NCBI GenBank assembly: GCA_035276765.1
Contig: DATELH010000002.1
Span: 124,001-188,000, forward strand
Reading direction: 5' to 3'
DNA length: 64,000 nucleotides
From: DATASD01 sp035276765
GTDB taxonomy: Bacteria; Patescibacteriota; Saccharimonadia; Saccharimonadales; UBA4665
Position 1 is the stretch's first letter. Every line of letters begins with the position of its first letter. Made by a program: the position numbers and the translations under genes. A model generated the notes under the pieces. The model made no database searches, was not told the DNA's origin, and saw only the letters and a program-made list of their open reading frames with translations. Of this stretch, positions 33,668 to 42,936 are shown one piece after another.

Positions 33668-34633
33668 ATGAGTGAGCAGGAGTTTAAACGTGGCAATCTA
33701 CGGCCATACCGTAAATATGCGATTAATATCCTTGGACGATTTGTCGGCGCTCAGCTCAGGAACCACCATCCCACTAAGCTACGCTCAGTGAAAGTAGTAG
33801 ACGCGATTACGCGAAGCTTGCTTTCAAAACCCGAAACGAGCCTTAGTACAGACCGGCAAAAATCACTAGACGATCTTTTTCAAAACACAACGTTATGGCA
33901 CGGCACGGGAAGATACCAATATAAGAACGGCAAATCCGTGGATGTATTGCGGTACATAGTATCGCATGGCGCGCTGTATCCTCAACCCGATAGTTGGGAC
34001 TTTGCCGGGCCCATGACGACCATTTCGCTGGCGCCAGCGCGCATGTACGCCCGGGCTTACGCGGACATGCATGGCAAAGGCTCCTTTGAGTCCGAACGTT
34101 ATGGTAGTGCGCTTTTTTGGGCGGCGCTGTTTGTAGGTGATATGAAGGTCGAAGGGCTTATTGAAGGCAGGGCCTGGACGCCAAAAGGAATTCAGGCCGG
34201 CCGAAATCATATCAAGAAAAATGCAGATACTTGGTACCGAAAAATAAGTTCCACAAAACTTTCAACTATGGAAGCTTTCCACTACGGCTCCGATATTCCC
34301 GGCAACTATCCTATCATATTTGGTATCAAAGGTGACGCTATTGATCAAGCGCCGACTACTCGAACGGTGGCCATCCACGAAGTCCGCGCAAAAAACCATT
34401 TGCCACTGCGCCAAGAGGTAACTTACCTCGAAGTGCCACGAGATAAAATAGCGGAAACCGAAGGCTACCTTGATTCCGCCGGTTTTCACTTGCCTGTAAT
34501 TGCTATTGAAGATGTTGAGGCTTATGCGTCCGGCAAGCTTTTAAGCGAGTTGGTCGCAAATCAGTGGAGCAAGCGATATATTGCAGAGGTTAATCCCAAA
34601 GAAATTCTAGAAACGCTTGCACGTAATGATTAG
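33668..34633 (+). CDS. putative ADP-ribosyltransferase-like fold protein
   Basis: A 321-residue soluble protein. Residues about 75-145 have the pattern of ADP-ribosyltransferase folds: TLWHGTGRYQYKNG, then SHGALYP, and TTISLAPARMYARAYADMHG, resembling the His of strand 1 and the Ser/Tyr helix that hold NAD. A third motif with a catalytic Glu or Gln is not clear, so activity is unsure. N- and C-terminal parts are unknown. A TAAACT hexamer lies six bases before ATG 33668 and there is no Shine-Dalgarno. The gene next to it is convergent. Confidence 0.5.
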   Translation: MSEQEFKRGNLRPYRKYAINILGRFVGAQLRNHHPTKLRSVKVVDAITRSLLSKPETSLSTDRQKSLDDLFQNTTLWHGTGRYQYKNGKSVDVLRYIVSHGALYPQPDSWDFAGPMTTISLAPARMYARAYADMHGKGSFESERYGSALFWAALFVGDMKVEGLIEGRAWTPKGIQAGRNHIKKNADTWYRKISSTKLSTMEAFHYGSDIPGNYPIIFGIKGDAIDQAPTTRTVAIHEVRAKNHLPLRQEVTYLEVPRDKIAETEGYLDSAGFHLPVIAIEDVEAYASGKLLSELVANQWSKRYIAEVNPKEILETLARND

Positions 34634-34652
34634 CGCTGAGCGAAAAATACGT

Positions 34653-35285
34653 TTAAGCATTGTAGGCTTGAGCTTCCTGGCCGAGGACGCGCATGAGGTC
34701 GGGGTACAAGCTCAGCGCGCTGGCGGCACTTTCGCCACCCTGTTGTATATTCCCATATTTGGAAGCAAGAGAGCCAAGCGCCTTTTCGGCTGTCTCAAAG
34801 GCCTGTTGCAGCGCTACCGCCTCGCCTTCAACAGATTCCTGGATGCCTTGGATCTCTTCAGCCTTGCGCAAGTTTTCAGTTTTGATAGCTACGCTGTCCC
34901 TGACCATATCTTCCGAGACGGCACCCAGCCGGTCGGCAATAGCTCTGGCGCTAGAACTACCTTGCCCGGCAGCTTGGTTGGCCTTTTCAGTGCTTTGCCT
35001 GGCCAAGCTCAGGCTTGATTCAATCTTTTCGTTCGCGTCGTTGTACCGAGACGCCACCTTATCTGCATCCAGCCGTAGCTCATTTTGCATGGCTCCGACA
35101 AGCGCATCTACCAGTATCTTTGCTGGTTCAAGGATTTCACGGTAGTGCTGGATAATATGCTGGCCGTCTAAAGCCGCTTGGCCCATGCCAGTAAAAAACT
35201 CATTGCCTTCAAATACATGCTGGCCGGCGTTAATCATGTCGTCGCCAGCTTCGTGCATTAATCTATTAACATCCTCAATCGCCAT
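34653..35285 (-). CDS. helical hypothetical protein (210 aa)
   Basis: A soluble, almost wholly alpha-helical protein rich in Ala, Glu and Gln. Its length, heptad-like stretches (IESSLSLARQSTEKANQAAG) and absence of Cys or membrane helices suggest a coiled-coil or helical bundle, perhaps similar to WXG100/ESX-type helical proteins, but no WxG motif is visible. It is convergent with the ADP-ribosyltransferase-like gene, 19 bases apart. No function is assigned. Confidence 0.6.
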   Translation of the reverse strand: MAIEDVNRLMHEAGDDMINAGQHVFEGNEFFTGMGQAALDGQHIIQHYREILEPAKILVDALVGAMQNELRLDADKVASRYNDANEKIESSLSLARQSTEKANQAAGQGSSSARAIADRLGAVSEDMVRDSVAIKTENLRKAEEIQGIQESVEGEAVALQQAFETAEKALGSLASKYGNIQQGGESAASALSLYPDLMRVLGQEAQAYNA

Positions 35286-35404
35286 AAGAGTTTCTTTCGC
35301 AGTTTAAGTGGTAAGTCGTAATCATATACCATCACGTGCTTCTTGACCAACGGTTGTGGTAAATTCTACAGAGAGAACAAAGGCCTGCTTGCGGTGGATT
35401 TTGC

Positions 35405-37255
35405 CTAAGAAGATTTGTAGGCTATTTCGTGATAGTTTGCCCTATGCGGTCCAAAGAAAGTTTTTGTATATAAGCGCATAATGCTCACCCCTACCAGCAA
35501 GTAAGAAAAACAAAAGAACAGTATCTGGAGGGCGTGGCTTGCCGGGATAAGGCTCAAAAGGATATCCTGCGCTAAAAAGGAGGGACTAATGGGAAACGCC
35601 ATGAACAAAAGGCACACAAAGAAGAAAACATGCCCCAGCTTTTTGAATGCATATACAGAGCCGTGGTAGTTTTGGAGTGTTGTGGGCTCGCCCTTTGCCG
35701 CCAAATACCACAAGCAAGCGTGACCTACCATGAACGCCACCGTAACCCCGATGCTGTAAGTAACGAGATACTTCCAGCCTCCGGTAGAAGCTAATGCCAG
35801 AAACAGCACTCCAAAAACATGCCCTAGCATTATAAGATTCCAGCATGTCTTGGCGGCGTTTTTCGTTGCGTATGCCCGTATATAAAAGACAATACTTACG
35901 ATGGCCGCAACGGTGGAAACAGCCAGCTTTGCATCGGTAGACAGCGATGCGAGCGCGGCAACCCAGGCGGTAGCCAAAAACAACGCAACAAATGCCACCT
36001 GGGCGGGAAGCCTATCCAGGAAGGCACATGCCCGCCCGATAGACTTAAGCGGCTTCCACAGATAACGGCTCACGGCTGTGTTCATGTTCCATTCTTTAAG
36101 GCTCAGAATATAAAACGTTGCGTGGATTTTGCCAAGAAGCGTGTTTTTGATTCTCTGCGGGGGAGGCACGAAGTAGAAAAATTGGTCATGCACAAGGTAG
36201 CCGACAGACGAAGGGGAAATGAGCAATTGGTAGGTCCTTAAAGAAGCGTTGCTCATAAAATGAAGGAGCGCTAACCACTGAAGCCCGGCAGCGACCTCGA
36301 CAAACATTATGCCAATTTGAGTGATAGAGGCGTACGCAATCTGTGTCTTGATAGATGACTGGACGCGGGTAATGGATGAAGCGGCTATTGCCGTAAAGAG
36401 CCCAAAAATAGCAATCATAATCCGAAGCCACATATTGCCTTGCCAGAGCGGGTACGTCCTGAGCAACAGAAACAAACCCATATGCACCGAAAGTGCGCCG
36501 TAAAAGATGGCACTAGATGTCGTGGGACCTTCCATGGCACGCGGCAACCAATATGAGAACGGAAATTGCGCAGACTTAATCAGGGCAGCTATAAACAAGA
36601 AAAGGCCGAGTAGAGCCAACTGGCTGCCGTGCCCTGCGACGAGCCCTGAAAATTCAGCAAAGGCTATGTTCTTCCCAAAAATGTGATGGGCATACCAAAT
36701 GGCAACCAACAAGAAGGCGTCGGCAATGCGATACACAGAAAAAACTTTCAGAGCATTTCGGGCTGGCAGATACCGGTCCCTATAAAACGCAATAAGCAGC
36801 ACGGAGCTTATGCCAATAAACTCCCAGCCAAGCAATAATACTTCGAAGTTACCAGCCAGAATTATGAGCGACAACCCGATAAAGAACAAAAGAACCGTGT
36901 AATAAAACCTTTTAAAGCCTGGCTCGCGGTGCATGTAATACTTGCTGAAGATAAAAACAAGGGCTGTCATAAGTGTAGCCATCCCTAAAAATACCGCGGA
37001 AAGCCGGTCAAAATAAAAACTGAGAGAAAAAGTGTAATGGTGGCTTGCATACAAAGACCCAATGCTCGTGGCTACCGGAGGGGCACCGGCGTTGAGCCAC
37101 TGGTAACCCAAAATAAAAAACGCCACAAGCTCCAAAAGTATTGTGGCGATGGCTATAGAAAAAATTGCGCGCTCTCGTTTCTTTGGCGTAAAAATACAGC
37201 CGATAAAGCCGAGGATTGGAACAAGAACTAGTGCGGTAAGAAGTTGCGTTAACAT
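35405..37255 (-). CDS. dabB: DabB-like proton-conducting membrane subunit (NuoL/ND5 family)
   Basis: A 616-residue membrane protein with about 13-15 helices and the Proton_antipo_M core (LGWEFIGISSVLLIAFY, SAQFPFSYWLPRAMEGPTTSSA, and an Arg/Lys-containing broken helix). It is closer to DabB than to complex I: there are no other nuo genes, and it follows a DUF2309 gene by ten bases. In the DAB system it uses the proton gradient to drive CO2 hydration by DabA. Known DabB proteins are of similar length (about 550-650). Confidence 0.87.
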   Translation of the reverse strand: MLTQLLTALVLVPILGFIGCIFTPKKRERAIFSIAIATILLELVAFFILGYQWLNAGAPPVATSIGSLYASHHYTFSLSFYFDRLSAVFLGMATLMTALVFIFSKYYMHREPGFKRFYYTVLLFFIGLSLIILAGNFEVLLLGWEFIGISSVLLIAFYRDRYLPARNALKVFSVYRIADAFLLVAIWYAHHIFGKNIAFAEFSGLVAGHGSQLALLGLFLFIAALIKSAQFPFSYWLPRAMEGPTTSSAIFYGALSVHMGLFLLLRTYPLWQGNMWLRIMIAIFGLFTAIAASSITRVQSSIKTQIAYASITQIGIMFVEVAAGLQWLALLHFMSNASLRTYQLLISPSSVGYLVHDQFFYFVPPPQRIKNTLLGKIHATFYILSLKEWNMNTAVSRYLWKPLKSIGRACAFLDRLPAQVAFVALFLATAWVAALASLSTDAKLAVSTVAAIVSIVFYIRAYATKNAAKTCWNLIMLGHVFGVLFLALASTGGWKYLVTYSIGVTVAFMVGHACLWYLAAKGEPTTLQNYHGSVYAFKKLGHVFFFVCLLFMAFPISPSFLAQDILLSLIPASHALQILFFCFSYLLVGVSIMRLYTKTFFGPHRANYHEIAYKSS

Positions 37256-37265
37256 ACGGCTTTCG

Positions 37266-39827
37266 TTATTTAATTATGTGCACGGGGAGGTTTTCTCGCG
37301 TGGCGTCTAAAATATGGTTCGTTTTCATCTTGATGGTTGTCTCGAACATGCGGGATAGATCGTGCACGGTGGGGAGTTCTTTGGTGAGCGGGGCGTACGG
37401 TACAAACTCTCCATCTTTAAAGACGTAAAGGGTTTTCTTTTTTGGATGCAGGGCAACCAAATGAATCCACTCGTTGCTAAACCATTCATAGAGCGCGGGG
37501 TCTGACTGTATGACTTTCTTAATTACTGCGGGATAGTGTTCAACAACCATCAGAAGCCGCACGGGATCGTGCACTTCGATCATTTGCAGAGGTAAGCCGG
37601 AGCGAAGGTCGCCGTCACTGCTGTTTGCGACTCCCACGAGCCCCATGACATTGTGCGGCAGCTTTGTGCCGGCACCGAGCTTGTAATTGTCCATTCGCGA
37701 AAAGAAATACTCCAGATTTATGCCGCCGCAAACCACTCCCAAGGGAGCGAGTACGCTGTGCAATAATGCGCCCTCTGGATCAGTTGTGTAGTCGTATGAG
37801 TTGAGGAACGCTCGCCGGTCAAGAAACAGGTGCTTCGTAAGATTTCTTCGGCCTACGACGCACAGTGCGTTGGTGCCGTGCCCCAGTTCGGGTCGTGGCT
37901 CATAATATGACACCGAGCGTTTCTTTATGTGCCTCCGTATTTTCTTTATGGGCTGTTTCGTGTCGATAGACATAAACCTGCGCGACCGTTCTTTGGCGTC
38001 CAGGTCGAGCGCGTGTTCAAAAAGTTGCTTATTCTTGGTGTGCAGCCGATTGTTTTTTTCTGTCAAGGCTGCTTCGTCGTAAAACTTAACTTCGTCGGCC
38101 GCCGTGTCGTGCATGCCGCCCACGAATTGCGTCACGTTGGGAATGGTCAGGCCACGTTTCTTGAGCAATTCCCGTACGGGCTGGTAATTCGCCATGGAGG
38201 CAAAGACTCGGGCATTGACCAAGCCTGGCCTGCCGCTGCATGCGCCACAGTCGTGCGCGCCATGGTGAGGGTTGTTGGCGCTGCTCGACCCATGGCCAAT
38301 AACGTATACAAGCGGAGAAAAATTCCGGATGAGACCGATGCACCGAAGCGTTTTTTCGACGCGGTCAGCCATTTCTTGGACTGTGAACCCTACTTGCAAG
38401 CCTTTTTCTTGGTCTCGTTCTCCCGAGTGCACGATTGTTAGATCTGCGTTTGGGTCCATGTGGGAAAACGCGTCGGCAATCGCCGGGCTCATGGTGGGGT
38501 TTACGAGGTTGGCAACAAGCTTGCCGAGGGCCGGGATTCCCAACAGGTAAGAAAACACAAAGCCCCGGACCAGCTTGTGGGAGTGTTTGGTGTACATGAT
38601 TTCTTTTTCATGTGCCTGCGGACCCTTCGAGACTTCTTTAATAAGATTCTTGGGCGTAACCGGAGCGGGGCAGAGCTTGTCATAAAATTTTGCGTGCGCC
38701 GGTTGGAAATAGAATTCTACCCCAAAAAAGCCGGGGGCGCCGAACGTTTCGGAGTGACCGTCCAGCCTTTCTACGTATGTCCGCAGAGAGTATTCCCGTT
38801 CGTCAATGCAAAAGATAGATTGGAAACTTTTGGGAGCTGCTTTTTTTGTCACTTTTACGGCCGCGCTGGCGGGCTGGGTAAGTGCGACCCCGGAAAGCAC
38901 GGTGTCATAATAACTCCACTCGAACGCGTCCTGCCATATTTTAATAACTTCCTGGAGTTCGGTGGATGGCTCATCCGCAAACATATCCACCGGTGACTGC
39001 GTAACGCTGTTGCCCAACGGCTGCCATTTTTCTCCGAGGCGGCTCGTTAGCGCGTCTATCTCGAGCAAGAGTTCAAGAGTTATCATATCTTTCAAAGAAA
39101 TTTTCTTGGGGTATAAAAGCGCCTCCGACCTGTCTTCGAGGGCCGACACAATGCCCGACCATCCCGGATGTGCAAACTGCTGGTCATAAACGTATTGCTC
39201 GAAATATGCCTGCTTGCCTTTGCCGACCACTATTTCAAGGAGTTTTGTTATCGTACATGTTTTGTCATGCAACAGGTCGCGCGCCCTTTTTGTCTCAAAA
39301 AAACTTACCAGGCTGTGGTCTTCCAAGCTGCGCAATGCATTGAGCAGGCCTTTGTTCTCAAACGGAAAAGGCAAGATGGCGATGCCCTGATCGATGTAAC
39401 TACAAATGATGCGGAATAGCAGCGGCTGCACTGCATTGTCCATGTCGATAGGATAAAGCCGTTTCCACTGGCCCCTCAGCTTCCCGATGCGCGGCTCGAT
39501 AGCCCAATCGTATTCTTTGTAAAGGCATCGGGAGTGCCATTCTTCAAAGTTTTCGCTGCCTTTCCTTTCTTTAATTGTCCTTGCCAAAATTTCCGGCGTT
39601 ATCCGGTGGATGGCGTAAAGGTCGCGGTATTCTGTGAGCGAAAACGTCGTTTGGTATCCAAAAATTGCTGACGCCTTATAGATTGCGTCATAAAATTTCA
39701 TATCTTGAAACGCGTGCAGTGTGTTGTGGTGGACAAAATCCTTGAGCGGCCCTTGGCTCGGCAAATAGTGTTTTAGTACACGAAAAAGATGCTGCTCATC
39801 AAAACGATCGTTATATTTTTGAGACAT
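37266..39827 (-). CDS. dabA: DabA-like inorganic-carbon accumulation protein (DUF2309)
   Basis: An 853-residue peripheral protein of the DUF2309/UPF0753 family, the zinc-dependent, beta-carbonic-anhydrase-like subunit of the DAB bicarbonate accumulation complex. Ligand residues fit the family: Cys340 and Asp342 in FCIDERE, His512 in VIGHGSSS and Cys527 in HDCGACSG, with spacing within one residue of the characterised Halothiobacillus protein. It is first in the dabA-dabB operon. ATG 39827 has a weak ribosome-binding site. Finding it here suggests a need for bicarbonate for carboxylation, or pH/ion homeostasis, rather than autotrophy. Confidence 0.92.
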   Translation of the reverse strand: MSQKYNDRFDEQHLFRVLKHYLPSQGPLKDFVHHNTLHAFQDMKFYDAIYKASAIFGYQTTFSLTEYRDLYAIHRITPEILARTIKERKGSENFEEWHSRCLYKEYDWAIEPRIGKLRGQWKRLYPIDMDNAVQPLLFRIICSYIDQGIAILPFPFENKGLLNALRSLEDHSLVSFFETKRARDLLHDKTCTITKLLEIVVGKGKQAYFEQYVYDQQFAHPGWSGIVSALEDRSEALLYPKKISLKDMITLELLLEIDALTSRLGEKWQPLGNSVTQSPVDMFADEPSTELQEVIKIWQDAFEWSYYDTVLSGVALTQPASAAVKVTKKAAPKSFQSIFCIDEREYSLRTYVERLDGHSETFGAPGFFGVEFYFQPAHAKFYDKLCPAPVTPKNLIKEVSKGPQAHEKEIMYTKHSHKLVRGFVFSYLLGIPALGKLVANLVNPTMSPAIADAFSHMDPNADLTIVHSGERDQEKGLQVGFTVQEMADRVEKTLRCIGLIRNFSPLVYVIGHGSSSANNPHHGAHDCGACSGRPGLVNARVFASMANYQPVRELLKKRGLTIPNVTQFVGGMHDTAADEVKFYDEAALTEKNNRLHTKNKQLFEHALDLDAKERSRRFMSIDTKQPIKKIRRHIKKRSVSYYEPRPELGHGTNALCVVGRRNLTKHLFLDRRAFLNSYDYTTDPEGALLHSVLAPLGVVCGGINLEYFFSRMDNYKLGAGTKLPHNVMGLVGVANSSDGDLRSGLPLQMIEVHDPVRLLMVVEHYPAVIKKVIQSDPALYEWFSNEWIHLVALHPKKKTLYVFKDGEFVPYAPLTKELPTVHDLSRMFETTIKMKTNHILDATRENLPVHIIK

Positions 39828-40041
39828 AGTTAAATTTGCATTCAGTTAAATGCCGGCATACCCGTTGAGTTCGACTTATAGGACGAATCCAAATTTAGTA
39901 GATGAAGAAAAGGCTTGGCTCCCCGGTTCTCAGTAGGAACAAGGCGTATTTTGGCCAATTGAAATCAATCACCTTAAAAGTTTACCGTCGTATTGTACTC
40001 GCAAAATTATTTTTTTGCAATGCATTTATAGCGCAAGCGGT

Positions 40042-40070
40042 TTGGCGGTGGTAAGGGGGCTTGGTATAAT
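40042..40070 (+). promoter_or_regulatory. promoter of the gene at 40108
   Basis: TTGGCG (40042-40047), a 17-base spacer and a consensus TATAAT (40065-40070) predict a start near 40077 and a 30-base leader with AAAGGAGGG. The rest of the gap back to 39828 is AT-rich without a recognisable gene and must hold the dabAB promoter. Confidence 0.7.
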
Positions 40071-40107
40071 CGCTTCTCGAGGCAATGTAACAAAAAAAGG
40101 AGGGAAT

Positions 40108-40917
40108 ATGGACTACGAATTGGTTGAGCGGCTGGCGCAGCTCCCGTTGCCATATGATGTTTTGTCGGCGTGTGGCCATAAGGCCATGGCGATGGCCGCA
40201 GAGCTGCATACTCTTGGCGTCGATCCGGCCGATATGAGGATACTGCGGTCGTACATTCCGGATAGCTCGGCTGCCGGTTTGCGGACGGCTTACGAACAGG
40301 GGGAAGGCGCGATTATGTATACGCCTCCCCGAGATTGTCCGAGCTTTACCGAACGGCTCGCCAAAAAGGTGGGAGTGGTGGACCTAGCGGCTGCCTCGGT
40401 GGAGTTTGCGGGAGCTCGTTTTAGCCAATCTCCCGACGATCCCGCCCGCATTGTTGTTACACAAGCCGAGCCTAGTGACGGCGAGCAGCCGGCATGGCAC
40501 GTGCATGACCCGCGCGAAAAAATGACGTTTGCCAACCATATTGACCTTATGGTGGGGAGGGAAGTCGTAGACCCGGCCTACGATAAAGGCGGAACGCTGA
40601 GCCCTGGAGATTGGAAAAGTTTTCAGAATTTTATGGGCACGGTCATTTTATCTCATGGCATCACCGATACAAATCCTACCATGCACTTGCACACGCAACT
40701 TTTGTCAAACCACAACCGCAAAAGGTACGCCGCCATCCTAGCTGAGCAAGGCGTGCCTATCACCCCGACCCATGATTTTCAGCTTTTTTCGAAAGAAATC
40801 GAATCTAATCCCGAGCTATACAAAAGCATTATGGGCAGCTTTTTAAACCTTCAAATTGAAGATCCGCAGGACATCAACCCCGATGACCCGTACCAAAAAC
40901 CTTCCAGGGCCTACTAG
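40108..40917 (+). CDS. hypothetical protein (269 aa)
   Basis: A soluble protein of no recognised family. ATG 40108 has an excellent Shine-Dalgarno (AAAGGAGGG) and a consensus promoter. Short clusters of His (HVHDP, HLHTQLLSNHN) in the middle and C-terminal part could bind a metal but do not match a known motif. The gene behind it begins inside its last 35 bases. Confidence 0.75.
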   Translation: MDYELVERLAQLPLPYDVLSACGHKAMAMAAELHTLGVDPADMRILRSYIPDSSAAGLRTAYEQGEGAIMYTPPRDCPSFTERLAKKVGVVDLAAASVEFAGARFSQSPDDPARIVVTQAEPSDGEQPAWHVHDPREKMTFANHIDLMVGREVVDPAYDKGGTLSPGDWKSFQNFMGTVILSHGITDTNPTMHLHTQLLSNHNRKRYAAILAEQGVPITPTHDFQLFSKEIESNPELYKSIMGSFLNLQIEDPQDINPDDPYQKPSRAY

Positions 40918-41224
40918 TTATCCCCATCTTCCAAACGATCAAGGGGGTGAGTTTGACCCAGTACCCCAATTATTAATTCCCCGTATACGGCTCCTTCACC
41001 GCCCACCTTCAGTCAAGTCTGATATTGTTCGTGAAGTACGTGAACATGATGTGACCTGGTTTGTGAGGCGGCTTCCTAGCGGCTGGCATGCATCACCAGA
41101 CGCAATTGCAAGAGCTACGGAGCTAGGCGTTGAGCTTGCACCAAACGAGACCTTTGTAAAAGAACACACGCGTGGAGCTGGGCATAAAGTACTTGGGCAC
41201 CAAGCGATTAGACAGGACATCTGA
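40883..41224 (+). CDS. hypothetical protein (113 aa)
   Basis: A small, basic, Pro-rich N-terminus leads to a compact C-terminal part with ATELGVELAPNETFVKEHTRG. It overlaps the preceding gene by 35 bases and would be co-translated from the same message. ATG 40883 is the likeliest start but lacks a strong Shine-Dalgarno. No family recognised. Confidence 0.5.
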   Translation: MTRTKNLPGPTSYPHLPNDQGGEFDPVPQLLIPRIRLLHRPPSVKSDIVREVREHDVTWFVRRLPSGWHASPDAIARATELGVELAPNETFVKEHTRGAGHKVLGHQAIRQDI

Positions 41225-41259
41225 CCTTAAAATTAGAACCTCAAATAACGAGAATTGCG

Positions 41260-41517
41260 CTATCCATACAACTGACTATGCGTCCCGACAGCATCAAAAA
41301 TAGCTTCATGTTCTTTTTGTAAGTAAAGCGCTCGCACGTCTCCCGTAACATCAACGCTGCGATATTCTTTATAGTTGCCTTTGAGTTGATGATTACGCAG
41401 TATGGGGTGAAGAGGGTTGTCGCTAAATATCTCAATTCGTTCCAGTAGCTTCTTGCGTAGTTCAGGACTCAGCTTCTTCGCCTGCTTCACGAAACTTTTA
41501 GAATACGAGATGTTCAT
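41260..41517 (-). CDS. RelE/YafQ-type toxin
   Basis: An 85-residue mRNA-interferase-type toxin. The RelE/YafQ fold is shown by SKSFVKQAKKLSP, DNPLHPILRNHQLKGNYKEYRSVDVTGDVRALYLQ and the ending GTHSQLYG, which holds the catalytic His of YafQ-like enzymes. Such toxins cut ribosome-bound mRNA. It overlaps the antitoxin gene by four bases (minus strand), the usual order with antitoxin first. Confidence 0.88.
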   Translation of the reverse strand: MNISYSKSFVKQAKKLSPELRKKLLERIEIFSDNPLHPILRNHQLKGNYKEYRSVDVTGDVRALYLQKEHEAIFDAVGTHSQLYG

Positions 41518-41795
41518 TTAAGCTCGTCAGCTAAAAAGTTCAATGCTTTTTTGTTGTTACTAAACTTGTGATAGTCGGCTTTGGCGATTTGCTTCTTAGA
41601 TGCTGTAAGCTGTTTAGCTGTTTGCTCGTTTGGGACCTCAGGCACATCAAATACCACGCTCTGCTCTGAGGCAAACCGGCGCAGCTCATTGTTGAGTACC
41701 GCACTAATACTAATGCCCAACTTGGCAGCAGTTTGCGTTGCTAGTCTTTTTAGCTCGGGATCTGTCTTAAGGTTAATCACACTGGATTTAATCAT
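41514..41795 (-). CDS. RelB/DinJ-type antitoxin
   Basis: A 93-residue antitoxin. The N-terminal ribbon-helix-helix (MIKSSVINLKTDPELKRLATQTAAKLGISISAVLNNELRRF in outline) binds DNA; the C-terminal tail (residues 50-93) would wrap the toxin. ATG 41795 is chosen because the RHH family starts with this strand. A palindrome at 41796-41817 lies directly before the start, the natural operator for autorepression. The 2H gene upstream ends seven bases inside it. Confidence 0.87.
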   Translation of the reverse strand: MIKSSVINLKTDPELKRLATQTAAKLGISISAVLNNELRRFASEQSVVFDVPEVPNEQTAKQLTASKKQIAKADYHKFSNNKKALNFLADELK

Positions 41796-42285
41796 ACCTA
41801 AAGTGTATACCTTTGGTATTACCCGTGTCAAGGACTACGAGCTGGTATGAGGGACTCAAACCCCATTTTACAGAGGTGAACTGGAGGAACCTCTCAACAA
41901 ATCGTTTGCGAAGCTTATCGTACGTGCCGTCGTCGGTGGCTTTCAGGATTACGGCCGAAGGAAAGGCCTCTATGGTGTTAAAGTGTGAGCTTATAGCAAA
42001 AGGAGGCTTTGCTATTTCGCTAAGCGCTACTGATGCTAAAGGCTGCAAACGCGCAAACAATGCGGCGTGATCCTCGGCATACTCGACATTTGGTGTAATA
42101 ATATGGCTAAAAGTTATGTGAAGTTGATCATCTTTTGGCAGCCACAGTGTGTCTTCTCCGAATTGTTCTACATACCTAGATTGAATAGCTGAAATTCTTA
42201 GTTTACTCTCTGTAGAAAGAGGTGCGATGACAATATAACCTTCAGAGGGGTGTTCAAATTCAGAGGGCTGGGTAAGTCCCGACAT
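41788..42285 (-). CDS. 2H phosphoesterase-like protein upstream of the TA pair
   Basis: A 165-residue protein. LQITFSHII-like sequence QLHITFSHII at residue 56 is a typical first 2H motif (HxTF), and the fold order resembles 2'-5' RNA ligase/LigT proteins. The expected second HxT motif is not seen: the matching region reads SPSYQLVVLD, so it may be degenerate or inactive. It lies upstream of, and overlaps, the antitoxin gene in the same direction, so all three may be co-transcribed, though the TA operator sits at its 3' end. Confidence 0.55.
   Translation of the reverse strand: MSGLTQPSEFEHPSEGYIVIAPLSTESKLRISAIQSRYVEQFGEDTLWLPKDDQLHITFSHIITPNVEYAEDHAALFARLQPLASVALSEIAKPPFAISSHFNTIEAFPSAVILKATDDGTYDKLRKRFVERFLQFTSVKWGLSPSYQLVVLDTGNTKGIHFRYD
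41796..41817. promoter_or_regulatory. toxin-antitoxin operator
   Basis: An imperfect 22-base palindrome with outer arms ACC.AA and TT.GGT around a GTATAC core, immediately before the antitoxin start and inside the 3' end of the upstream gene. RHH antitoxins bind such sites as dimers of dimers. Confidence 0.6.
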
Positions 42286-42374
42286 ATTGATACCATATCA
42301 GACCGTGTGAGATTAAGCAGCTTCATTATTTGCTATAATAAGTTCTATAGTTCAGGTACGTTAATATATTAATT

Positions 42375-42923
42375 ATGAAATTGACAAAGTTTGCTAAAAA
42401 ACCTACTCCTCAACAGGTAGAACAAGAATTCTACAACCACCTTCGAGAAAATGTAATCTCCGGCGATGCTTTGCACGAGCTACGCGAGGAATATCCGTTT
42501 ACGCGGCCGGTTTTGCCAGCGAGACGATGGCGCGAACTTGAGGCAAATGTGGATGTCTCGCGTGGATCGGCGCTCAATGTTCTGGGGAACATAGCTATTG
42601 CGACAAGTACCCTGCTTGAAGAAGCGGGTAGACAGCCAGAGCCAGAACACAAAATGCTCCAAAAAATCGGTTCTCATGCGATTGCTCTCGAACTCCTGAA
42701 TGCCGAATTGGAAGAAGACGCCGATAAAAAGAACATAGAGGTGCCGAATACAAGCGCGGGTGATATGTCACAGACAATCGAAGATAGCTATTCCGACTGG
42801 GATATGGCACAGCCGGATAGTCTCGTAACGATTGTGCCGGGCGCGGCCGATTCCGTCGTTACGGCCAGAGTAGCGCAAGGGGCATTGGCGCTGCTGCGGG
42901 ACAAGCTCACGAGCCTCGCTTAG
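42375..42923 (+). CDS. hypothetical protein (182 aa)
   Basis: An acidic, helical, soluble protein with no recognised family and no Shine-Dalgarno. TAATAT lies seven bases before ATG 42375, and a second TATAAT at 42334 may belong to a longer transcript. The C-terminal 60 residues contain SYSDWDMAQPDSLVTIVPGAADSV. Confidence 0.6.
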   Translation: MKLTKFAKKPTPQQVEQEFYNHLRENVISGDALHELREEYPFTRPVLPARRWRELEANVDVSRGSALNVLGNIAIATSTLLEEAGRQPEPEHKMLQKIGSHAIALELLNAELEEDADKKNIEVPNTSAGDMSQTIEDSYSDWDMAQPDSLVTIVPGAADSVVTARVAQGALALLRDKLTSLA

Positions 42924-42936
42924 GTGGTAATATCGG

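Noticed and set aside
35405..39827. Reading the ND5-like gene as part of respiratory complex I
   Set aside because: No other nuo gene is near and it is operonic with a DUF2309 gene, which is the DabA-DabB arrangement.
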